The notes beneath the pieces are model-generated. The model was not told where the DNA came from and did not search any database. It was given only the letters and a program-made list of their open reading frames with translations. Made by a program: the position numbers and the translations under genes. From Flavimobilis massiliensis (GTDB taxonomy: Bacteria > Actinomycetota > Actinomycetes > Actinomycetales > Cellulomonadaceae), in contig NZ_LT964979.1 in assembly GCF_900240335.1 (NCBI RefSeq), forward strand, positions 2,926,760 through 2,990,759: 64,000 nt of DNA, in the 5' to 3' direction. How positions within the stretch are numbered: the first letter of the stretch is position 1; each line of letters starts with the position of its first letter. Below are positions 8,609-16,853 of this stretch, piece by piece.

Positions 8609-10396
8609 ATGACGCAGGACCGCACCGGGACCGGAGCACAGAAGGGCTCTCCGCTCGACAAGTTCGAGGCGGAGGCACCCAAGGAGCGCACGGGCCGCGG
8701 CCTCAAGGTCGCGCTGTGGAGCGCGCTCGGCGCCGTCGTCCTCGCAGGAGGGTACGTCACCGCGCAGGTCGTCACGGCCGACAAGATCCCCCGCGGCACG
8801 ACCGTCGCGGGAGTCGACATCGGCGGCAGGAGCCGCGCCGACGCCGTCGCGCTGCTCGACGCGCAGCTCGGGAAGCGCGCGACCGCCCCGATCACCGTCA
8901 CCGCGGGCGAACTCACGTCCGAGCTCGACCCCGTGGAGGCAGGGCTCGGCCTCGACGCCCGCGGCACGGTCGCGGGACTCACCGGGTTCTCGCTCGCTCC
9001 CGCCGACCTCGTCCGCTCCCTCTTCGGAGGCGACGAGATCGCACCGTCGATCACCCTCGACGACGAGTTGCTCCGCAAGGAGATCGGCGAGACCGCCGAG
9101 AGCCTGCGGACCGAGCCCGTCGACGGCAAGGTCGCGTTCGTCGACGGCCGCGTCGAGGCGGTCCCCGCCGTCCCCGGGCTCGAGGTCGACCTTGAGCGTG
9201 CGCGGACGAAGATCCTCGACACCTACCTCACGGTGACGGGCCCCGTGGACCTGCCGACCGCCCAGGTCGAGCCCGCGATCACCCAGGCCGAGACCGACGC
9301 CGCGCAGAAGACCGGCACGGCGCTCGTCTCCGCGCCCGTCCGCGTCGAGGTCGACGGCCAGAAGGCCGAGCTCCCCATCTCCGTGCTCGGCGCGGCCGCG
9401 ACGTTCGTCGCGAAAGACGGGACCCTCGCGCTCGACCTCGACAAGGACATGCTCGCGAAGGCCGTCCTCGACCGGACGAGCGACCTCGAGACCAAGGCGA
9501 CGGCCGCGAAGTTCGTCTTCAAGGACGGCAAGCCCACGATCTCGGGCGGGAAGTCGGGTCTCGCGCTCGACCGCGACGCGCTCGCCGCGTCCGTCCTCGC
9601 AGCCGGGACGGCCCCCGGGACGCGGACCGCGACGGCCGCGCTCGTCGAGACCGAGTCCGAGAGTTCCCGCAAGGCGCTCGAGGAGCTCGGGGTGAAGAAG
9701 GTCGTCGCGGAGTTCTCGACGCCGCTCACCGACTCGTACGCGGCACGCAACGCGAACCTCACGCTCGCCGCGAAGAAGATCACGGGCCAGCTCATCAAGC
9801 CGGGCGACGAGTGGTCGCTCACCGAGACGCTCAGCCCCATCACGCTCGAGGCGGGCTACGTCAACGCGGGTGTCATCGACCGGGGGCGCCTCCAGGACGG
9901 CGTGGGCGGCGGCCTCTCGCAGATGGCGACGACGACGTACAACGCGTTCTTTTTCGCGGGCGTCGACATCCTCGAGCACCGCCCGCACAGCTTCTACTTC
10001 TCGCGCTACCCCGAGGGGCGCGAGTCGACGATGTATGTCGGGTCGATCGACATGCGCATCAAGAATGACACCCCGTACGGCATCCTCATGCAGTCGTGGG
10101 TGAAGGACGGCAAGGTCACCGTCAAGCTGTGGTCGACGCCCCATTACACGGTGGACTCGGCGACGTCGCCGCGTCGTGAGGTCGTCCAGCCCCGGACGGT
10201 CTACTCGACCGAGAAGGGCTGCATCGCGCAGGGCGCAGGCCAGCCGGGCTTCGCCGTGACGGTGACGCGCAAGGTGTCGCTCGACGGCACGGTCGTCAAG
10301 GACGAGTCGAACGCATGGCGTTACACGCCGCAGAACCGTTACGTGTGCGGCCCTGACCCGGCGACGCAGAAGCCCAAGAAGTCCGACGACGACTGA
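8609..10396 (+). CDS. VanW-family cell-envelope protein with peptidoglycan-binding-like repeats
   Basis: 595 aa. A cytoplasmic N-terminus of about 30 residues leads into one transmembrane helix (about 33-52). Extracellular PG_binding_4-like modules follow (GTTVAGVDIGGRSRADA and similar, about 60-340). A VanW domain occupies about residues 370-540, with the hallmark GVGGGLSQMATTTYNA and HRPHSFYFSRYPEGRE. VanW proteins act at the cell wall, but their biochemistry is not settled. The ATG at 8609 follows GGCAGGAACGG at a suitable distance. Confidence 0.85.
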   Translation: MTQDRTGTGAQKGSPLDKFEAEAPKERTGRGLKVALWSALGAVVLAGGYVTAQVVTADKIPRGTTVAGVDIGGRSRADAVALLDAQLGKRATAPITVTAGELTSELDPVEAGLGLDARGTVAGLTGFSLAPADLVRSLFGGDEIAPSITLDDELLRKEIGETAESLRTEPVDGKVAFVDGRVEAVPAVPGLEVDLERARTKILDTYLTVTGPVDLPTAQVEPAITQAETDAAQKTGTALVSAPVRVEVDGQKAELPISVLGAAATFVAKDGTLALDLDKDMLAKAVLDRTSDLETKATAAKFVFKDGKPTISGGKSGLALDRDALAASVLAAGTAPGTRTATAALVETESESSRKALEELGVKKVVAEFSTPLTDSYAARNANLTLAAKKITGQLIKPGDEWSLTETLSPITLEAGYVNAGVIDRGRLQDGVGGGLSQMATTTYNAFFFAGVDILEHRPHSFYFSRYPEGRESTMYVGSIDMRIKNDTPYGILMQSWVKDGKVTVKLWSTPHYTVDSATSPRREVVQPRTVYSTEKGCIAQGAGQPGFAVTVTRKVSLDGTVVKDESNAWRYTPQNRYVCGPDPATQKPKKSDDD

Positions 10397-10480
10397 GACG
10401 CCGCCCTGCCTGCGGCGTCCGCTCGGTAGGATCGCTGCGCGGCCCGTCCTGGGCCACCAGCAGCGGGAGGGACGGCAGCG

Positions 10481-11350
10481 ATGCTCGGCAGGAGCGAACG
10501 GGAGTCGGGCGCACACGCCCTCGCGGCGGCGCGCCAGGGCGCGTGGGACACGCACGAGAACCTCGACGAGCCGAGCGACCTGCTCGACCTCGGCGCGATG
10601 ACGGCCGCGCTCGCGACGGTCTCCCGCATTGAGGGGCTGCGCGGCGTCATGCACGTCGGCCACCCGGCCGCGCCCGACCACGACCTCGAGCGTGCGCTCC
10701 TCGCGAGCTCGGCGTCGCTGCGGGTCACGGCCGTCGAGGCCGTCGCGTCCCGCTGGGTGTGGGTCGCGCGCGGCACGGAGCTCGACGGGCACGTTGTCGT
10801 CGACGAGGCGGGCATGCGGGACTGCCGCCACCAGCTGCGGACCCTGGGCGCGAGCCCCCACCTCGTGCCGGCCCGCACGCCGCTCGCGGAGCGCGTCGCG
10901 CTCGCGGGGGAGCACGGGTCGCTCGTCGTCGAGCGTGACCACGTGCCCGACGGTTTCACCGAGGTTGCCGGGTCGTCCGCACTGAGCGAGCGTGCCCCGC
11001 TCTGGTACGGCCTCGTCGAGCCGGTCCCCGATCCCGCGGACTTCGACGCGCCCGCGCAGGTGTGGCTCGCGTTCGGGCCGCGCGACGACCACAAGGGGTC
11101 GCTCAAGCTCACGCTGTCGCTCGTCTCGGAGGCCGGCATCGACCTCCAGCACCTGCGGTCGCAGCCGTCGGCTGACGGCCCGCACGTCTTCTTCGCGTCG
11201 TTCTCGGTGCCGACGTCGGCGCCGCTGCGCGCGCTCAAGGCCGAGCTGTCGGAGCGGGGTGTCGCGCACCGCGTGCTCGGCGTCATGGCTGGTGAGGTCT
11301 TCGAGCCCGGGCCGGCCGCGGTCGAGCCCGTGTGGACGTCGAGGGACTGA
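10481..11350 (+). CDS. Prephenate dehydratase-like/ACT-domain protein upstream of pheA
   Basis: 289 aa, with GGGAGGG as ribosome-binding site before the ATG. The C-terminal part (about residues 190-270) has an ACT-domain pattern: VWLAFGPRDDHKGSLKLTLSLVSEAGIDLQHLRSQP. The middle resembles the substrate lobe of prephenate dehydratase but lacks the clear YLGPEGT-type and TRF motifs seen in the true pheA next door. It could be an allosteric partner, a degenerate paralog, or an ACT regulator of aromatic biosynthesis. The pheA start lies 8 bases beyond its stop. Confidence 0.6.
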   Translation: MLGRSERESGAHALAAARQGAWDTHENLDEPSDLLDLGAMTAALATVSRIEGLRGVMHVGHPAAPDHDLERALLASSASLRVTAVEAVASRWVWVARGTELDGHVVVDEAGMRDCRHQLRTLGASPHLVPARTPLAERVALAGEHGSLVVERDHVPDGFTEVAGSSALSERAPLWYGLVEPVPDPADFDAPAQVWLAFGPRDDHKGSLKLTLSLVSEAGIDLQHLRSQPSADGPHVFFASFSVPTSAPLRALKAELSERGVAHRVLGVMAGEVFEPGPAAVEPVWTSRD

Positions 11351-11358
11351 GCAGAGCC

Positions 11359-12279
11359 GTGGCCTCGCTCGCGTACCTCGGCCCTGAGGGCACCTTCACG
11401 CATGCGGCGGCGCTCGCGCTGCCCGGCCGCGGCACGCCCGTCCCGCGGCCGCTCGTCACGGACGTCTACGACGACGTCGCGGCAGGCCGCGCGGACGCGG
11501 GCGTCGTCGCGATCGAGAGTTCAGTCGAGGGGTACGTCGTGCCGTCGCTCGACGCGATCGTCGCGGCGCGCGACGTCGTCGCGATCGACGAGGTGACGGT
11601 CGACGTCGCGTTCGACGCGTTCACGCACCCCGACGCGGTGACGCCGACTGAGGTGACGGCGCACCCCCACGGCCTTGCACAGTGCGCCTCGTGGATCGCC
11701 GCGCGGGGGCTTACCGCCGTGCCGGCGTCGTCGAACGCGGCCGCGTGCCGGGACGTGCAGCCACACCAGGTCGCGCTCGGGCCGGCGCTGTGCGGGGAGC
11801 TCTACGGGCTCACGACCCTCGCGCGCGGCGTGCAGGACTTCGCGGGCGCCCGGACGCGGTTCCTCGTCGTCACGGACCGTGGGGCGGCGCGCGCCGAGCT
11901 TGCCGCCCGTCATGACGACGGCGGCGCGTGGCGGACCATGCTCGCGATCACGCCGCACGAGATCGGTCCGGGTGTTCTCGCGCGCATCACGGCGGCGTTC
12001 GGGGAGCGGGGCGTCAACATGTCCTCGCTCATCACGCGGCCGCTCAAGGCGCAGGAGGGCACGTACGTCTTCGTCGTGACGCTCGACGGCGCGCCGTGGG
12101 AGGAGGGCGTGCGCGCGCTCCTCGCGCAGCTGCTCGGTGCGGGGGACTCGCTCAAGACGCTCGGGGTGTTCCCGGCGCGGCCCGGGACGGACGCGGGCTT
12201 CGACACGTCGCGCGTCCCCGCCGGTTCGGTGCGTGCCGGGGACGATGACGTGACGCTCGCGCGGGAGCTCCTGTGGTGA
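11359..12279 (+). CDS. pheA: Prephenate dehydratase PheA
   Basis: 306 aa. The N-terminus is LAYLGPEGTFTHAAAL, followed by IESSVEGYV, the catalytic region with QDFAGARTRFLVV, and an ACT domain (about 205-280) with GVLARITAAFGERGVNMSSLITRPLK. It converts prephenate to phenylpyruvate in phenylalanine synthesis and is probably feedback-inhibited through the ACT domain. The GTG at 11359 is preferred over a GTG at 11332 inside the upstream gene, because it places the conserved LAYLGPEG at residue 3. Confidence 0.9.
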   Translation: MASLAYLGPEGTFTHAAALALPGRGTPVPRPLVTDVYDDVAAGRADAGVVAIESSVEGYVVPSLDAIVAARDVVAIDEVTVDVAFDAFTHPDAVTPTEVTAHPHGLAQCASWIAARGLTAVPASSNAAACRDVQPHQVALGPALCGELYGLTTLARGVQDFAGARTRFLVVTDRGAARAELAARHDDGGAWRTMLAITPHEIGPGVLARITAAFGERGVNMSSLITRPLKAQEGTYVFVVTLDGAPWEEGVRALLAQLLGAGDSLKTLGVFPARPGTDAGFDTSRVPAGSVRAGDDDVTLARELLW

Positions 12280-12356
12280 GCGGGCGCGCCACCGGTGCGA
12301 CCTCCGCTTCGTCTGACGTGTCCTCCGACGCGGCGGCTCCTTGGGAGGGAGGGCCG

Positions 12357-13325
12357 ATGCGTCGCGTCGGCGTCGTCTCCCTCGGGCTCATCGGCGGCTC
12401 GGTCGCGCGACGTCTCGTCGCGGCCGGCGTCGAGGTGCACGCGTGGAACCCGTCGCTGCCGGCGCTCGAGGCCGCGGCCGCCGACGGCGTCGTGCCCGCG
12501 CGCACGATCGCCGAGCTCTGCGCGGCGGAGCCCGACGTGCTGCTGCTCGCGCCGCCGCTGCGCGCGATGGCGGACATCGCGCACGAGGTCGCCGCGCACG
12601 TGCGCGGCGGGACGGTCGTCACGGACGCCGGATCGGTCAAGGGGGCGGTCGCGCGCGTCGTGCGCGAGGCCGGTCTCGCCGCGCGGTTCGTGGGCGCGCA
12701 CCCCATGGCGGGCACGGAGCAGGCGGGTTACGCGGCCTCGGACGCGACGCTGCTCGACGGCGCCCGGTGGGCGCTCACGCTCGAGGACGACACGAGGCTT
12801 GACGCGTTCTGCCGTGTCGCGCAGCTCGTCACGGGACCGCTCGGCGGGGTCGTGAGGGTGACGACGCCCGCGGTGCACGACGAGGCCGTTGCGCTCGTCA
12901 GCCATGTCCCGCACGTCGTCGCGAGCGAGCTGCTGCGGCTCGTCGGCGGCTCGGACCACGCGGACCTCGCGCTTGCGCTCGCGGCGGGGTCCTTCCGCGA
13001 CGGGACGCGCGTCGCGGGCACGCACCCGCGCCGCACCGAGGCGATGGTGACGGACAACGCGGCCGCGGTCGCGCCCGTCCTGCGGCGAGCGGCTGCGGAC
13101 CTCGTCGCGCTCGCGGAGCGGCTCGAGGCGGGGGCGCCGGTCGGTTCGTTCTTCGACGACGCGGCGGCGGTGCGCGCGGGGGCCCGCGTCGCGGGTCCGG
13201 ACGACGCACGGACGACGCTGGCGCTCGACCCGGCGACGTGGCAGGCGGAGCTCCTCGCGCGTCCGACGTCGCTCGTCGTCGGCGCGGACGAGCGTACGCG
13301 CACCCTCACGCTCACGACCCCCTGA
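12357..13325 (+). CDS. tyrA: Prephenate dehydrogenase-family protein (tyrosine biosynthesis)
   Basis: 322 aa. The Rossmann start RVGVVSLGLIGGSVARRL is followed by TDAGSVKGAV, GAHPMAGTEQAGY and a helical C-terminal domain with HVPHVVASEL and SFRDGTRVAG, as in TyrA-type dehydrogenases. It would oxidatively decarboxylate prephenate or arogenate with NAD(P). The frame is open from GTG codons at 12273 and 12276 that overlap the pheA stop. ATG 12357 is chosen because GGGAGGGAGGG precedes it and the Rossmann fold starts at once. Confidence 0.85.
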   Translation: MRRVGVVSLGLIGGSVARRLVAAGVEVHAWNPSLPALEAAAADGVVPARTIAELCAAEPDVLLLAPPLRAMADIAHEVAAHVRGGTVVTDAGSVKGAVARVVREAGLAARFVGAHPMAGTEQAGYAASDATLLDGARWALTLEDDTRLDAFCRVAQLVTGPLGGVVRVTTPAVHDEAVALVSHVPHVVASELLRLVGGSDHADLALALAAGSFRDGTRVAGTHPRRTEAMVTDNAAAVAPVLRRAAADLVALAERLEAGAPVGSFFDDAAAVRAGARVAGPDDARTTLALDPATWQAELLARPTSLVVGADERTRTLTLTTP

Positions 13326-13390
13326 CGCCCCGCCCGACACCACCCCTTCCGACTCGTCGGCCCGGAGCACCGTTCGACGGTGCTGGAGCC

Positions 13391-13663
13391 CTACGAATCG
13401 GTCGGGGATGCCTCGTCGGGGGCGTGGCGCGGGCGGCGCCGCGCGGGCGGCGGCGGAACCGGCTTGCCGATCGCGATCTCCGCGCCCGGCACCTCGACCT
13501 CCTCGCCCGATCGGGTCCGCAGGACGAGACCCGACGCGTCCGTGCGGACGATCTCGCCGAGGACGTCGGTGTAGCGGTGGGTGTCGCCCGAGATCGTGCG
13601 GCGCACCATGACGCGCGTCCCGACGGTCCAGGAGCGCCACGGGGGAAGGTCGGGGGAGGTCAC
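13391..13663 (-). CDS. Small SH3/KOW-like basic protein opposite fdxA
   Basis: 90 aa, convergent with tyrA and divergent from fdxA. The core WTVGTRVMVRRTISGDTHRYTDVLGEIVRTDASGLVLRTRSGEEVEVPGAEIAIGKPVPPPP looks like a small beta-barrel. In other actinobacteria a similar segment forms the N-terminus of a GNAT acetyltransferase found next to fdxA. Here the acetyltransferase part is absent and the C-terminus is a short Pro/Arg tail. No function can be assigned. Confidence 0.6.
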   Translation of the reverse strand: MTSPDLPPWRSWTVGTRVMVRRTISGDTHRYTDVLGEIVRTDASGLVLRTRSGEEVEVPGAEIAIGKPVPPPPARRRPRHAPDEASPTDS

Positions 13664-13767
13664 GGACCGATTCTAGGACGACCACCCTGCGGACACCTGG
13701 GGCCTGATGTCCGCAGGAGGGCCTCGGCGGGGGATACTGGAGCCTGAACTTTCAAGGAGGTCGGACC

Positions 13768-14088
13768 GTGACGTATGTGATCGCGCAGCCCTGCGTCGAC
13801 GTCAAGGACAAGGCGTGCGTCGAGGAGTGCCCTGTCGACTGCATCTACGAGGGCAACCGCTCGCTGTACATCCACCCCGACGAGTGCGTCGACTGTGGTG
13901 CCTGCGAGCCGGTGTGCCCCGTCGAGGCCATCTACTACGAGGACGACGTCCCGGAGGAGTGGAGCGACTACTACGGCGCGAACGTCCACTTCTTCGACAC
14001 GCTCGGCTCGCCGGGCGGTGCCGCGAAGATGGGTCTCATCGACATGGACCACCCGCTCATCGCCGCGCTCCCGCCCCAGGCGGAGTGA
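13768..14088 (+). CDS. fdxA: 7Fe ferredoxin FdxA ([3Fe-4S][4Fe-4S])
   Basis: 106 aa, with AAGGAGG shortly before the GTG start. The cysteine pattern CVEECPVDCI and CVDCGACEPVCPVEAI fits a seven-iron bacterial ferredoxin, with the usual actinobacterial tail (EEWSDYYGANVHFFDTLGSPGGA). It is a low-potential electron carrier in the cytoplasm and could serve the ferredoxin-type sulfite/nitrite reductase encoded nearby on the other strand. Confidence 0.95.
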   Translation: MTYVIAQPCVDVKDKACVEECPVDCIYEGNRSLYIHPDECVDCGACEPVCPVEAIYYEDDVPEEWSDYYGANVHFFDTLGSPGGAAKMGLIDMDHPLIAALPPQAE

Positions 14089-14236
14089 CGTCGCGCCCCG
14101 TGGAGGCGCTGAGACTGGCAGCAGGAGCCGGACCGTCGACCGACGGTCTGGCTCCTGCTGTCTGCGCGTGCGGCGTGACGGTCCCGCATCGCGGAACGGT
14201 GTGCACGGCATGCCGGGCGAGGCAGACGATCGGGAC

Positions 14237-15133
14237 GTGAATCTCCTCGTCGTGGGACGGGGCCCTGTGGCCCAGGTCCTCGCAGCCTCCGCCCGCCGCT
14301 CGACCGAGGTTGTCCTCGCGACGCGGGACGATGTCCCGGGCGCGATCGACCTCGACGTCGCGCGCCACGGCCGCGAGCCCCGGCCGTCCCGGCGGACCCT
14401 GCTGCCGACGCTTCCGCTCGCTGAGGCGTCCGCGCGCTCGTGGGACGTCGTGCTCACGACGGCACCGGTCGACGCAGCCGCCCTCGCGTCCCTGCTCGCG
14501 GCGTCGCCCGGGGCTGCGCTCGCGTCGGTCACGCAGGTCCCGTCCGAGGCCGACGCCGTCGCACGGGCGGCCGCCGGCCGGCCGTGGGGCCTCGTGGCAC
14601 CGGGCTTCCTCGCGCAGGGGAGGGACGCTGTGCGATGGTGGCAGCCGGGCGGGCTGGGCGTCGGGCTCGCGGGTGAGGCGGCCGACACGCTCCGGCTAGC
14701 CCTCGACCCGCACCGGCTGCGCCTCAGGGACGTCCCACCCTTCGCGCCGCTGCACGCAGCCGTCGTCCCCATGGCGGCGGTCGCGGTCCTCGAGGCCCAT
14801 GGCTGGGACCGGCGTCGGGCTGCGGCGGACGCACGGCGCGTCGTCGCGGTCGTGCAGGAGGCGGGGCAGGCGCTCGCGGTCGCGTACGGCGGGCGGCCAG
14901 CGTGGGCGGCTGCGCCCGTCGTCTCATCGGTCCTGCGGCTCCTGCACCGAGTCACGCCGTTCGACGTCGACGCGTACGTGCGCGACCACTTCGGGCGGCA
15001 CGGCGCGCAGACGCGCACGCTGCTCGGCGACTGGGTGCGCCTGGGCGAGTGCTTCGACCGGCCGGCACGGACGACGGCCGCGCTGCTCGCCGAGCTGCGC
15101 GTCGCCGACGAGAGGCGCGCTGTGGCCGTCTGA
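14237..15133 (+). CDS. Ketopantoate reductase-like (ApbA/PanE family) protein
   Basis: 298 aa. The N-terminus LLVVGRGPVAQVLA is a variant dinucleotide fold, and the C-terminal half is helical, with a conserved region around GGRPAWAAAPVVSSVLRLL. The layout is that of ApbA/PanE ketopantoate reductases, but the usual GxGAxG is GRGPVA and the catalytic Lys/Glu positions are unclear. It may be a divergent oxidoreductase. A GTG start follows GATCGGGAC. It ends 8 bases before the convergent cobA. Confidence 0.6.
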   Translation: MNLLVVGRGPVAQVLAASARRSTEVVLATRDDVPGAIDLDVARHGREPRPSRRTLLPTLPLAEASARSWDVVLTTAPVDAAALASLLAASPGAALASVTQVPSEADAVARAAAGRPWGLVAPGFLAQGRDAVRWWQPGGLGVGLAGEAADTLRLALDPHRLRLRDVPPFAPLHAAVVPMAAVAVLEAHGWDRRRAAADARRVVAVVQEAGQALAVAYGGRPAWAAAPVVSSVLRLLHRVTPFDVDAYVRDHFGRHGAQTRTLLGDWVRLGECFDRPARTTAALLAELRVADERRAVAV

Positions 15134-15140
15134 CGTCGGG

Positions 15141-15829
15141 TCAGGCCGTCCCGGCCCACCCGGGCGCGCGCGTGACGACGTCTCCGACGACGGTGATCGC
15201 GGGTGCCCGGACGCCTGCCGCGATGGCGATCTCCCCGATGGTTTCGAGCGTGCCGAGCGTCGTGCGGGCGCGTGGGCCGAAGCCATCCTCGAGGACGGCG
15301 GCGGGCGTGCGCGGGTCGCGGCCGCGTGCGACGAGCTCGGTCGCGGTCGTCGTGAGCCGGCCGAGCCCCATGAGGAGGACGAGCGTGTGGTCGGGGGCGT
15401 CGGGCACGGCGCCGAGGTCGTCGTGGCCGGTGAGCACCGTGAATCCGCGGGAGAGGCCGCGGTGCGTCACGGGGATGCCAGCGGCGGCGAGGACGGCGAT
15501 CGCGCTCGTCACCCCGGGGACGACCTCGACGGGCACCCCTGCGGCCGCGCACGCGTCGAGCTCCTCGCCGCCGCGCCCGAAGACGTAGGGGTCGCCGCCC
15601 TTAAGGCGCACGACGCGCGCGCCGTCGAGGGCACGCGCGACGAGCAGCGCGTTGATGTCCTCCTGCGGGACCGGGTGCGTGCCGGCGGTCTTGCCGACGT
15701 CGATGACCTCGACGTCGTCGCGCGCGTGCTCGAGCGCGGCGCGCGGCGCGAGCCGGTCGAGCACGACGACGTCGGCGCGCGCGAGGAGCTCCGCGGCGCG
15801 GAGCGTGAGCAGCCCGGCATCTCCGGGAC
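15141..15829 (-). CDS. cobA: Uroporphyrinogen-III C-methyltransferase, 5' end lost at assembly join
   Basis: The C-terminal ~220 residues are present: GPGDAGLLTLRAAELLARADVVVLDRL, then KGGDPYVFGRGGEE, VVPGVTSAIAVLAAAGIPVTHRG and the end motif PAITVVGDVV. It methylates uroporphyrinogen III towards precorrin-2, needed for siroheme, the cofactor of the sulfite reductase in this cluster. The coding sequence is readable up to the glycine-rich start motif and then runs into adapter sequence and an N, so the start codon and any fused dehydrogenase domain are missing. Confidence 0.85.
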
Positions 15830-15878
15830 CTGGCCCTTATACACCTCTGACGCTGCCGACGACTCCTTACGTGTAGAT
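15830..15878 (+). other. Illumina Nextera adapter plus i5 index left in the assembly
   Basis: From about 15836 the bases match the Nextera transposase adapter (CTTATACACATCTGACGC and onward to GCCGACGA) with one mismatch. The next eight bases, CTCCTTAC, are the reverse complement of index S505/N505 (GTAAGGAG), and GTGTAGAT continues the standard adapter. A single N follows at 15879. The upstream 6 bases match the adapter only partly and still fit cobA. This is library sequence, not genome. Confidence 0.95.
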
Positions 15879-15879
15879 N

Positions 15880-15909
15880 GGCGGGGACGGCGGGGCGGGG
15901 GTGCGGCAT
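15880..15909 (-). CDS. cysN: Probable start of sulfate adenylyltransferase subunit 1 (cysN), cut by gap
   Basis: On the minus strand the cysD stop overlaps an ATG (TGATG), and the frame MPHPRPAVPA runs for ten codons to the N at 15879. CysN, the GTPase subunit of ATP sulfurylase, normally follows cysD in this operon and is otherwise absent from the window. The assignment rests on position and the overlapping start, not on homology. Confidence 0.5.
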
Positions 15910-16853
15910 CAGAAGTACCCCTCCTTCTTGCGGTCCTCCATGGCGGCCTCGGAGATGCGGTCGTCGGCGCGGGTCGCGCCGCGCTCGGTGATGCGGGTCG
16001 TCGCGACCTCGGCGATGACGTCGGCGACGGTCGTCGCGTCCGACGAGACGGCGCCCGTGCACGACATGTCGCCGACGGTGCGGTAGCGCACGACCTCGGT
16101 GCGGACGGACGCGGCCTCGGCGTCGGTGCGCGGTGCGGAGTACGGGCCGACGGCGAGGAGCATGCCGTCGCGGTCGAAGACTTCGCGCTCGTGCGCGTAG
16201 TAGAGCCCGGGCAGCGCGATGTTCTCGCGCTCGATGTAGCGCCACACGTCGAGCTCGGTCCAGTTCGACAGGGGGAACGCGCGGACGTGCTCGCCCGGAC
16301 GGTGTCGCCCGTTGTAGAGGTTCCACAGCTCGGGTCGCTGGTTGCGCGGGTCCCACTGTCCGAACTCGTCGCGTAGGGACAGGACGCGCTCCTTGGCGCG
16401 CGCCTTCTCCTCGTCGCGTCGTCCGCCGCCGAAGACGGCGTCGAAGCGTCCGCCGGAGATCGCGTCGAGCAGCGGCTGGGTCTGCAGGGGGTTGCGGGTG
16501 CCGTCGGCACGCTCCTGGAGGCGCCCGTCGTCGAGGTAGTCCTGGACGGAGGCGACGACGAGGCGCAGACCGAGCCGCTCGACCTCGGCGTCGCGGTACG
16601 CGAGGACCTCGGGGAAGTTGTGCCCGGTGTCGACGTGGACGACGGGGAAGGGCACGGGCGCGGGCCAGAAGGCCTTGGCCGCGAGGTGGAGCATGACGAC
16701 GGAGTCCTTGCCGCCCGAGAAGAGCAGCGCGGGCCGCTCGAACTCGGCGACGACCTCACGGATGATGTGGATCGCCTCGGACTCGAGGAGGTCGAGGTGG
16801 CTGAGGGTGTACGGCGCGGCCTGCACAGCAGGGGCGTCGGTCGTCGTCGTCAT
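15909..16853 (-). CDS. cysD: Sulfate adenylyltransferase subunit 2 CysD
   Basis: 314 aa. It has LLFSGGKDSVVMLHLA (the PP-loop of the PAPS reductase/ATP sulfurylase fold), HVDTGHNFPEVLAYRD, FGGGRRDEEKARAKER, FPLSNWTELDVWRYIERE and the C-terminal end RITERGATRADDRISEAAMEDRKKEGYF. With CysN it makes adenylyl sulfate from sulfate and ATP. The ATG overlaps the cysH stop (ATGA), which also argues against the alternative start five codons upstream. Confidence 0.95.
   Translation of the reverse strand: MTTTTDAPAVQAAPYTLSHLDLLESEAIHIIREVVAEFERPALLFSGGKDSVVMLHLAAKAFWPAPVPFPVVHVDTGHNFPEVLAYRDAEVERLGLRLVVASVQDYLDDGRLQERADGTRNPLQTQPLLDAISGGRFDAVFGGGRRDEEKARAKERVLSLRDEFGQWDPRNQRPELWNLYNGRHRPGEHVRAFPLSNWTELDVWRYIERENIALPGLYYAHEREVFDRDGMLLAVGPYSAPRTDAEAASVRTEVVRYRTVGDMSCTGAVSSDATTVADVIAEVATTRITERGATRADDRISEAAMEDRKKEGYF

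Noticed and set aside
5143..9222. Very long minus-strand open frame (over 1,300 codons) opposite typA, mshB and the VanW gene
   Set aside because: It is antisense to three well-supported genes and is Arg/Asp/Glu-rich without any domain. In this GC-rich DNA, codon third-position bias keeps opposite frames open by chance.
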